A stretch of 64,000 nt of DNA from assembly GCA_032622095.1 (NCBI GenBank), contig CP136066.1, positions 99,163,319 to 99,227,318 of the forward strand, read 5' to 3'. Below the pieces are notes generated by a model. That model saw only the letters and a list, made by a program, of their open reading frames with translations, did no database searches and had not been told where the DNA came from. A program made the translations under genes and the position numbers. Shown here piece by piece: positions 56,401 through 64,000 of this stretch (within the stretch, counting starts at the first letter, position 1; every line of letters begins with the position of its first letter). Source of the DNA: Siphonodentalium dalli. Taxonomy: Eukaryota; Mollusca; Scaphopoda; Gadilida; Siphonodentaliidae.

Positions 56401-58034
56401 GCATGCGCTGCACGGGCGTCGCATGGACTCGGCGACCCGATAAAATTTGTACCCGGTGCAAGATACATTCACATAGCAAATTTCAGGTCGATAGCTCCAC
56501 CCGTTTCCGAGATCTGCCTTTCTGCATAATATTTCGAGCGATAACATTGCATTGAAATGTCAGACTCCCATCGTGAACCTCAACACGAAGTAAACACGTC
56601 TTTCGAGCGATAACATTGCATTGAAATGACTCCCATCGTGAACCTCAAGACGACGTAAAACACGTGTTGCGTTCTAGGAAATGCACTCAATGCAGATGCT
56701 AATAACGTTGACTTCGTATATATATATATAATGACGTTATTAACCCCGGCCGTACCGTTTGAGCTGATTTTTATGACTGGGAGTGGAGTACGGGTGCTCG
56801 GAGCTTCTGGAAAACGCGTGGACGACATCGTACGTGGTATTTTACCTTTAGATAGGAAGTTTGAGCTCAATCTGTCCAGCCGTTCCCGTCCTAATGTACT
56901 ATTTCGAGCGATAACAATTGTCAGACTCCCATCGTGAACCTCAACACGAAGTAAACACGTGTTTCGAGCGATAACATTGCATTGAAGTCAGACTCCCATC
57001 GTGGACCCCCAAGACGACGTAAACACGTGTTTGTTCCGGTATAACTTTGGAGACTCTGACTTCATATATATATATAATGACGTTATTAACCCCGGCCGTG
57101 CCGTTTGAGCTGATTTCGATGACTGGGAGTGGATAAAGGGTGCTCAGAGCTTCTCGAAAACACATCTACGGCGGTGTCGGTGGGATTTTACACTTACATA
57201 CGAAATTTGATCTCAATCTGTACACGCGTTTTGGATTCTATGAAGTACACACACACACACACACATACACACATATATACGAAGTCTCAAAATATATAGT
57301 ATAGATAACGAACTGTTAAAATTGGCCCATTTTCGAAAAATGACATAACATACGGGGTAAATTTGTTCAGATAATCAGCTGTGTAAAAACAACGAGTCCT
57401 ATTGTCTAACCAGATCATGAAATTTCAGTTATCTGCCTACAAGAAAATATAATTGCCATACATTATCCTCTCCGTGTAATACATTGCCTCACGCAGCTGA
57501 CAATTTTATTCACAATTTTATTCACAAAATAGCCACTTGTAGTCTTTCTAAAAATGATTCTGTTGTAATTGTGGCCCGGCAGAGATTGACCAGCTTTAAG
57601 TAAATACGTGTAACGTCAGATGTTTGTTGTTTTAGGGATATAACAATGATTACAGGTATATATACCTTCAGCTTTAACCCTTTGTTCAATATGTGGATTT
57701 CACATTCAGCTATACACATGTACATTGTAACGATTGTTTTTCTTCATCTGGAGGGATGTGAGGGTATATGAGCAGACGTCAGATATACGAAAACAATACT
57801 ACATGCAAGCATATGAGGATTCCTATTAATTAATGTGAAATTTTTATCTGAACATTTCCTACTAAAGGAACTACTCGTTAATGAGTATTTACTAAAGAAA
57901 TTGTCAATTTAATATAATTGAAAACTGTGCTCTTTCGTTTCAGACATTGAAGAATCCCGGTAATCTTTTTATACTCAACCTTGCGGTGGCTGATTTACTC
58001 GTAGCATCTATCGTCAACATTTTCCACATCGTGG
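42819..58034 (+). CDS. Class A GPCR, melatonin-receptor-like, first two coding exons (gene continues beyond the window)
   Basis: Exons 42819-42989 (57 codons, phase 0) and 57944-58034 (phase 1) join across a GT-AG intron of about 15 kb. Residues 1-30 are extracellular, with an NAS glycosylation site. TM1 is YIIILLISCITGTFGNILVI with the GN of position 1.50. After the junction, TLKNPGNLFILNLAVADLLV gives intracellular loop 1 and TM2 with the LAVADLL aspartate 2.50. The LKNPGN-F----LAVADL pattern, and an intron in the first intracellular loop, are both features of melatonin receptors (MTNR1A/1B, GPR50). An orphan relative is equally possible. GTGG|GTGAGT ends exon 2. TM3-TM7 are not in the window. 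Expected to be a plasma-membrane receptor signalling through G proteins. Confidence 0.72.
43028..43140. repeat. 27-bp tandem repeat in the GPCR intron
   Basis: ATATCAACATCGAATCGCC is repeated two to three times with TTCTGAT spacers, the last copy diverged. Confidence 0.65.
43737..43860 (-). mobile_element. LINE-type 3' tail
   Basis: A TGAATAGAATAGAATATAAT repeat run followed by TTTATTGATCAAATAACGGCC resembles the microsatellite-tailed LINE ends at 33720 and 8700. No coding part is attached. Confidence 0.35.
43860..45590. other. GPCR intron sequence, no gene seen
   Basis: No exon or TIR pair recognised. TTAACCCTTTCAATACTAAA at about 45306 resembles one end of the TTAACCCTTT MITE family, without a clear partner. 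Confidence 0.4.
45600..47170 (-). pseudogene. Decayed member of a multicopy invertebrate protein family (NVDHN / cysteine-rich C-terminus)
   Basis: Read on the - strand from 47170, broken frames carry in order: RWPWVVDNVDYHIATLDDKG (about 46920), VFDDYCQSPSMKAREHRRRT (about 46390), PLYGGERCDSLNKLRFIKC (about 45965) and DSMDPLDLGWKSDKSELAPI followed by LCKFARCKCK (about 45800). This order matches a large family of uncharacterised proteins in cnidarians and molluscs that I know by its NVDHN-TLDG, FDGY-GPSTKD-EHRRR and DPLDWGW--CKCK motifs. Frameshifts and stops separate the segments. It lies antisense in the GPCR intron. The family's function is not known to me; its copy number suggests a link with mobile elements. 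Confidence 0.5.
47455..48180. repeat. 68-bp satellite that switches strand (4 forward, 7 reverse units)
   Basis: AGAGTTTCAAACTGAATTCT starts at 47470, 47538, 47606 and 47674 (period 68). At about 47700 the array flips, and seven reverse-complement units follow up to 48180 with a similar period. Each unit also contains an internal imperfect palindrome, CTAGCAGT...ACTGCTAAGG. No spacer diversity as in CRISPR is seen. Confidence 0.9.
48180..49290. other. GPCR intron sequence, no gene seen
   Basis: TGTTCTTCAGAA-CTAATAAACCCGA at about 48343 recurs at about 51308, and CACCCAAAGGATAAGC/CACTCAAAGGATAAGC shortly after each, so 48340-48480 and 51305-51440 are diverged copies of one repeat. Confidence 0.5.
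49290..51130 (-). mobile_element. Heavily decayed LINE relic with mosaic repeat fragments A and C
   Basis: On the - strand, about 50225-50170 reads AECPICNNGDEDRSHF, the cysteine-rich end of a LINE. 50545-50465 gives MVRPIIEYCNSAWSPHHK, the conserved segment after the reverse transcriptase core. Frames are broken throughout. 50310-50405 and 50715-50845 match the mosaic repeats at 30848 and 38590. A (CAT)n run lies at 50411-50442 and (GA)n at 49512-49540. Confidence 0.55.
51745..54075 (+). mobile_element. Helitron-like tandem dimer, forward
   Basis: Two almost identical 1.16-kb units, about 51745-52909 and 52910-54075. Each begins with the TATATATTTTGAGACTTCG end and (GT)n, and finishes with the hairpin GCCGCCGGTGGCGGGC then TAACCTGCTAG before T. 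Each unit holds internal duplications (GGCCGGGGTTAATAACGTCA twice, TCTCGGAAACGGGTGGAGCT three times). No Rep or helicase is encoded. The outer context (A before TC, T after CTAG) fits Helitron insertion. Confidence 0.8.
54076..54974. other. Spacer between the facing Helitron dimers
   Basis: No gene. A G17 run lies at 54663-54679. 54345-54560 is a diverged inverted copy of 57310-57510. CTGATATACCAATAAAGAGC occurs at about 54299. Confidence 0.55.
54975..57303 (-). mobile_element. Helitron-like tandem dimer, reverse
   Basis: A second dimer of the same 1.16-kb units in the opposite orientation, near identical to the forward one. It ends towards 54975 with the same hairpin and CTAG before T, and starts at 57303 with TCTATACTATATATTTTGAG. 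The junction between its units retains TCTATAATATATATTTTG, while the forward dimer's junction lacks TCTA. Confidence 0.8.
57310..57510. repeat. Inverted partner of 54345-54560
   Basis: TTTTCGAAAAATGACA, TTCAGATAATCAGCTGTGT, TCAGTTATCTGCCTACAAGA and GCCTCACGCAGCTGAC all find reverse-complement partners in the spacer between the Helitron dimers. Confidence 0.65.
57944..58034 (+). CDS. GPCR coding exon 2 (loop 1, TM2)
   Basis: The acceptor CTCTTTCGTTTCAG ends at 57943. It encodes the LAVADLL signature of class A GPCRs and leaves phase 1. Confidence 0.75.
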
Positions 58035-60460
58035 GTGAGTATAATCCTAGGATATTGTAAGATAATTTTAGTTACAATATACAAGACGGTCTCGGACCAA
58101 ATTGCGCATGAAGTAGGATAACTCTAAAATTAAGTGGCTTTTTTGTGTCAGATATTTGACAAACCGGCAAAATTTCGTTGAACAAAATGTTGATAAATAA
58201 CAGGTTTTGGGGAATTTTATACTATATTTGACTGTGGTTACCATTATTTTTGGGCAATTAATCGATCCTGATAACTGAAGGGGCATTAAAAAAATGTTGT
58301 TGTTGGAATCTGTTTATATGGCGACCATCTAATCGGATTGAATACCTTTAACAACATGTGATATAGGCCGTATTCCAACTTTTATAAGGCATCCAATGAC
58401 GATAGTTTTGAACACCCGTTCTTCAATATTCGATAGAACATGTATCATTTGTCTATGGCGAACACACCATTTAAGAACACAACACTTCATATTTGTAAGT
58501 TTTCTGGAGTTTCCTAACGTTCACTCGCATGACATTTGTAAACAACCGTCCAATTGTCAACTGTCTGGCTCACCTGGCTAGGCTGCATGATCTTGAAACA
58601 CAATGAGATGTAAAATGGACGGCCATCACTATTCCATTCCAAAATAAAGTTTTCGAATTCAACGTAGGGTTGAGTATAGTGGCACAGACGGATGAATTTT
58701 TTTAGAAAGCGAATGTTGTCTTGCTATCTGCACTGTCATTGCAAAGATGATATCTTAATTATAGATACTCACACGCAGTGCCGACATCTACACACTATAT
58801 TTATTAATTTATTTGTTTCTTGTTAGCGGCCTGATACTGTAGTATCTGTTTGATACAGTCATAATTTGTTGAAAGTGTTAGCTACACCGGTGGGTATTTT
58901 GCTATCCGCTCCCGTCATTTAAAATATGTACCGAACATATCGTGGCCCATTTAGCTAAATCTGTTTAGCTACATGTAAATGACTACCATTACACACGGGA
59001 GGCCATTATATAAGTGCTATTATAATACAGTCGGCAAAAAAAGTAACGGTGTGCATTCGCAGTAGTATGGTTAGCATGGAATGTTGACGACATTGATACA
59101 TCTGATAAGATTGCCAAGATTATGGGCAACGTTTTCTCCGCAATAATCTATTTTCATCAGTACGGCTGCCATTTTTACCACCATTCTGGGCTCTAGATCG
59201 CAATTGCATGACATCGAGGAAATTTCACAAACCAGTCTTTAAGATGATCTAAACCCGACACATATGCACATAAACTTGGCGATGTTTTGTATTTTGATTC
59301 AAATTATTTGTTATGGCGGCCATCTTGCATCACCATTCTGAGCCCAAATGATTCAGTTTCAAGCTTGTCGTCAGAGTATTTTAGTTCAACATGATTAAAT
59401 AATACATATCGAAACATTGTTCAAAAGCTCCGGAAGGAGAAATATTCGCAGCATTCATTCTCCGGGAAGTAGCGACTTGATTAAGTGGCTTGTGAAATCC
59501 ATTTTTAGCAACAAGTTTGTTCAAATATACAAAATTTTCACTTCAGATGCTGCGTTTGGTATCTACATATATTTGGCAACCTTTTAAATACTATTTCGAT
59601 TAAGTTTGGGATATTTGTTAATGTAGACCTCTTTTGGAAACCGAACGACATTTTGCGTGTTGGAACAGATAGCATCAGGAACAATGCTCAAACCGTCTGA
59701 ACATTTCGAGACGGGCCTTTTTTATTTATTTAATATAACCTGACCAATCGGACTATTTGCCATTCCGGGTTTTCGAACAAAATCGGAGCTGTGATGATTC
59801 TGGACCAAAGGAATTGATATTTAGAAACACTAACCAGATACCCTACTCATATTTAAATTCGCGCAGTACAACATTTCGCTTAGTTTTAAAATCGCTTACT
59901 TTGAATCCGCGCACGGTGCTGCACGAATTTAAAACTGGCAAATATTTTCGTAAACTGTATCAGTTCTTAATCGCTACCGAAGACACGTGGGTATTAAAGG
60001 CCATTGCGATGGAGGTCTATATCGAGTAAACCATAACTGCCGTAACATTTTATTGTGAAGATGGATGTATATGCTCCAACTAATTATTCTGATAGTTGAA
60101 TAGTTAAGGAGATCATTGAAACAAACTCGAAATAAGTAAACCACAACCGCGCAAGATGCTGACTTCACTGAATCGTCTACGTATATTTTAGATTGTTGTG
60201 TTGACATAATTAACTCAGACTGCATGACAACGATTAGGGTACGTTCATACGCTGGCAATATTGTACTGCAAACTGCAAAAATGCCAGCTGCAAAATTGCC
60301 AAAACGGATTAATTTCTGCCAGTTGTCAACAAATCAGCGTTAGTATTGATCATGTACGACAACGGTTTTTTTTTGCGTGATTTCTGATATCGCTGAGCTC
60401 TTTACAATTTATCAAGAACACAGTGCGTGTTGATATTCTTAGGCCAGTCAAAACAAGAAC
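58035..60460. other. GPCR intron, no further exon seen
   Basis: 58290-58352 (GTTGTTGTTGGAATCTG, CGGATTGAATACCTTTAA) is one end of the TTAA MITE family seen at 18938. 59820-59940 matches 40095-40200 inverted. No TM3-like exon was found. Confidence 0.45.
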
Positions 60461-60888
60461 ACTAAGATGTATACATCAGGTCGCCCGTAAACTATTTATC
60501 ATAGAATTCTTGTAGCTATCGATTATACATTTTGGAATATATGCCTGTATGTATGTGTGTATGAATGCATGTATGTATGTGTGTTATAGACTCGAACACT
60601 GCTCGACCGATCCGACTCGGATTTGGTATTTAATGTGTCATAGGCATGTTTCTGGACCTTGACCGATCCGACTAAAATTTGTGTGTAGGACTACTTTGAT
60701 CCCGGGAGCAATATGGACTGGTCCAATTTCACGTGCGACCATGTCATGGAACGTGCTGATATAGGCATGTTTCTGGACCAATTGAAAAATAGTTTGTCCA
60801 GATGCTGTATATACCGGGTACTGCCCAGATGAAGGCGATCACAAAGAAATCCCTAAATAGCCCGAACGAAGTCGAGTACATCAGCTAG
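60461..60888 (+). mobile_element. Intact Helitron-like repeat: empty-site paralogue of the transposon target
   Basis: An uninterrupted copy of the repeat found split at 8888-9159 and 26148-26324. The junction reads GAGCAATATGGACTGGTCC at about 60708-60726, exactly what the two flanks of the transposon give after removing one 9-bp duplication, apart from T for G. It ends in the same CGAACGAAGTCGAG hairpin and CTAG. Confidence 0.75.
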
Positions 60889-61165
60889 TCTATTATATAT
60901 TTTGGAAGATCTGTTTGTTTGTTTGTTTGTGTGTTTGTGTGTTTGTAATCGATGGACTCGAAAATGGCCCAGCCGATTTCGATGAAACTTGGTATGTGGG
61001 GGTATTTTTGGGTCAGGACTAACATAGGCCTATTAATTTGTCCGTGCGAGGTCAACTTTTCACGTGCCGAGGTCAAATCTGTTTTTACGCCGTTTTGCGC
61101 TAATATATTTCAGTTCGGTGCTTACAAATCGATTCGAAACAGCGCGAATAATAACATGCCAGTCA
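60889..61165 (+). mobile_element. Helitron-like 5' part, cut by the 1.35-kb array
   Basis: Begins TCTATTATATATTTTGG directly after CTAG, followed by (TTTG)n. It matches the 5' end type of the other Helitron-like elements here. No matching 3' end is seen before the tandem array begins. Confidence 0.45.
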
Positions 61166-64000
61166 TAGGTTACACTGGTGTAAATATTTCCCATAGGCTT
61201 CAATGTTAACGTTTGTTGATCTGCATCAGAGGTCAAATGGAAACTGTTCAAACTGCCTTCGGATTATGTGAGCTTGACATCTGTGGAAACTTTCCCAATA
61301 AAAAAATCAACACCGTCTAGCAGGGAATCCACTTCAAATTTTCGTTTTTTCATGACTAGGGTCAGTTCCGCACTAAAAAAATATTGTCATTTTTTCAATC
61401 ACACTTAAAATTTCTAAACAGCCACAACAGACTTCACCTTTAATGAATGGGCCTCTTGGCAAATGAAGTTTGTGGGAGAATGATTCCTTGAATTTTTGTC
61501 AACAGTTTACATTTAATTCATGCAACCAATCACAGCCCAGAGTGTTTTAACTGTGAAACTCTATACTCCTCCCGCAACCGCAGGGGGAGCTGCCTATAGT
61601 ATTTACACCAGTGTAACCTAAAGCGATAGCCCGCTTTTTCGCGGAATAATTGTAACTCCCTACATTTCTTCAGAATTGCCCATCAATGGAAAAAATGTGT
61701 TCAAAAACAATATCACCCCTATGGTTCTTTATTTATCACACACAATTTAACCCCACCCCCTTTAACAAATTATTCATCAAAAAGGCACAATTTTCCACCA
61801 CCAGTCATGTTCAGGCCCCATTTTCACTCAGTTTTAGGGGTCTGGTGTTGCAAACTTGGATCAGCTATGGAAGACTGTACAATATTCTTTCCATGAGAGA
61901 ACTTCTGGTGATGTGAGGTCATTGAGTCCAGATCTGATCAGCTGAGCATCAAGCGCATGACTTTATCAGCACATTGAAGAATAAAATATGACATTTTCAG
62001 GTCTGCAAGGGTGATCCAAGATAACTGGATGTGGGTGTATATTGAATTAGTTGAATAAAGATATGCTCTCTTTGAATTGCTGAAGCATTTTCTTAAATGT
62101 GTCCAAGTTTTAGTGCTATTAACCTTCAAATGACCATACCCACCAGTGGAAATGACACACTTTTATGATATATATCTGTATATCACTGGCTATAAAATCC
62201 AAAATACTTGTTAGATTAGGTTCTTATAACAATTGATATATGTGTCGTTGACATGCTCATGTTATGGGTCATTTGCATTATCATGTGACTATTACCACCT
62301 TGAATTTTTTTGAAAATACCTTGAAAAATTGGCATTTTTTATGAAAAATCTTACTATTTTTTTGGCTGATGTAAGTGAAAGAAGACATCAGCAGCAAGAA
62401 TAGCCACACCAAGCATGAGATATTCATTGGACTGAAAGACCAGGCTCTGTAAAATGCATTAAAATGCTTTAAAGTGACTCCCAGGAATCAAAAATGATAA
62501 AAAGCTATTTTTTCCCTTTAGGTTACACTGGTGTAAATATTTCCCATAGGCTTCAATGTTAACGTTTGTTGATCTGCATCAGAGGTCAAATGGAAACTGT
62601 TCAAACTGCCTTCGGATTATGTGAGCTTGACATCTGTGGAAACTTTCCCAATAAAAAAATCAACACCGTCTAGCAGGGAATCCACTTCAAATTTTCGTTT
62701 TTTCATGACTAGGGTCAGTTCCGCACTAAAAAAATATTGTCATTTTTTCAATCACACTTAAAATTTCTAAACAGCCACAACAGACTTCACCTTTAATGAA
62801 TGGGCCTCTTGGCAAATGAAGTTTGTGGGAGAATGATTCCTTGAATTTTTGTCAACAGTTTACATTTAATTCATGCAACCAATCACAGCCCAGAGTGTTT
62901 TAACTGTGAAACTCTATACTCCTCCCGCAACCGCAGGGGGAGCTGCCTATAGTATTTACACCAGTGTAACCTAAAGCGATAGCCCGCTTTTTCGCGGAAT
63001 AATTGTAACTCCCTACATTTCTTCAGAATTGCCCATCAATGGAAAAAATGTGTTCAAAAACAATATCACCCCTATGGTTCTTTATTTATCACACACAATT
63101 TAACCCCACCCCCTTTAACAAATTATTCATCAAAAAGGCACAATTTTCCACCACCAGTCATGTTCAGGCCCCATTTTCACTCAGTTTTAGGGGTCTGGTG
63201 TTGCAAACTTGGATCAGCTATGGAAGACTGTACAATATTCTTTCCATGAGAGAACTTCTGGTGATGTGAGGTCATTGAGTCCAGATCTGATCAGCTGAGC
63301 ATCAAGCGCATGACTTTATCAGCCACATTGAAGAATAAAATATGACATTTTCAGGTCTGCAAGGGTGATCCAAGATAACTGGATGTGGGTGTATATTGAA
63401 TTAGTTGAATAAAGATATGCTCTCTTTGAATTGCTGAAGCATTTTCTTAAATGTGTCCAAGTTTTAGTGCTATTAACCTTCAAATGACCATACCCACCAG
63501 TGGAAATGACACACTTTTATGATATATATCTGTATATCACTGGCTATAAAATCCAAAATACTTGTTAGATTAGGTTCTTATAACAATTGATATATGTGTC
63601 GTTGACATGCTCATGTTATGGGTCATTTGCATTATCATGTGACTATTACCACCTTGAATTTTTTTGAAAATACCTTGAAAAATTGGCATTTTTTATGAAA
63701 AATCTTACTATTTTTTTGGCTGATGTAAGTGAAAGAAGACATCAGCAGCAAGAATAGCCACACCAAGCATGAGATATTCATTGGACTGAAAGACCAGGCT
63801 CTGTAAAATGCATTAAAATGCTTTAAAGTGACTCCCAGGAATCAAAAATGATAAAAAGCTATTTTTTCCCTTTAGGTTACACTGGTGTAAATATTTCCCA
63901 TAGGCTTCAATGTTAACGTTTGTTGATCTGCATCAGAGGTCAAATGGAAACTGTTCAAACTGCCTTCGGATTATGTGAGCTTGACATCTGTGGAAACTTT
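61166..64000 (+). repeat. 1,353-bp tandem array containing a 457-bp MITE (two units and a partial third)
   Basis: TAGGTTACACTGGTGTAAAT starts at 61166, 62519 and 63873, giving periods of 1,353 and 1,354. The copies look almost identical. Within each unit, TAGGTTACACTGGTGTAAAT and ATTTACACCAGTGTAACCTA (61603-61622) bound a 457-bp inverted-repeat element; the remaining 897 bp has no partner. The array runs past the window end. Confidence 0.9.

Noticed and set aside
52502-57165. Repeated open frames of 66-96 codons occurring four times at 52-57 kb as a gene family
   Set aside because: They are by-products of four near-identical Helitron-like units. They overlap on both strands and their residues follow the internal DNA duplications.

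Overview
The window looks like nuclear DNA of a marine invertebrate animal. The evidence is its AT-rich composition, genes split by GT-AG introns, many MITEs, Helitron-like elements ending in CTAG before a T, several decayed LINEs, satellites, and part of a rhodopsin-family GPCR gene. A lophotrochozoan (mollusc, brachiopod) or amphioxus-like animal would fit, but the sequence alone does not settle the lineage. Very little is ordinary host coding sequence, and I saw no tRNA, rRNA or CRISPR array.

Main result: positions 9169-26138 form one 16,970-bp DNA transposon that I can delimit to the base. It has terminal inverted repeats (TIRs) of about 1,305 bp that start TTGACGCC, and a 9-bp target-site duplication (TATGGACGG). 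It sits inside a Helitron-like repeat whose uninterrupted paralogue lies at about 60461-60888, so the empty site is in the same window. The element carries two convergent genes whose exons join in frame. One is a RecQ-family helicase (+ strand, 3 exons, 444 aa). The other is a 959-aa protein (- strand, 5 exons) joining a Myb/SANT-like DNA-binding domain to a region I recognise as DUF6589-like, and it is the candidate transposase. Both genes start just inside the TIRs, each with a splice acceptor 7-8 nt before its ATG, and both TIRs carry the same inward-facing promoter-like block and GTAAGT donor. The inner TIR parts hold 80-bp palindromes on a 255-bp tandem period. I cannot name a described transposon superfamily with this combination.

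Layout. 1-9160: a LINE 3' end (2330-3420), a TTAA MITE (4191-4692), a TIR-flanked 25-bp minisatellite (4713-4989), a 161-bp satellite split by a hAT-type element with an 8-bp duplication (5459-7480). 9169-26138: the large transposon, with nested MITEs in its introns and intergenic space. 26148-42550: Helitron-like sequence, divergent tandem repeats, a complex foldback element (29998-31957), a LINE reverse transcriptase split by a palindromic insertion (33720-35650), and several MITEs. 42550-58034: the first two coding exons of a melatonin-receptor-like GPCR, separated by a 15-kb intron. That intron holds a decayed multi-exon-family pseudogene, a strand-switching satellite, a LINE relic and two Helitron dimers in opposite orientation. 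58035-64000: the empty-site paralogue, more Helitron-like sequence and a 1,353-bp tandem array containing a MITE.

Splice sites, reading phases, TSDs and TIRs were read by hand from the sequence. Family names rest on recognised motifs, not on searches.
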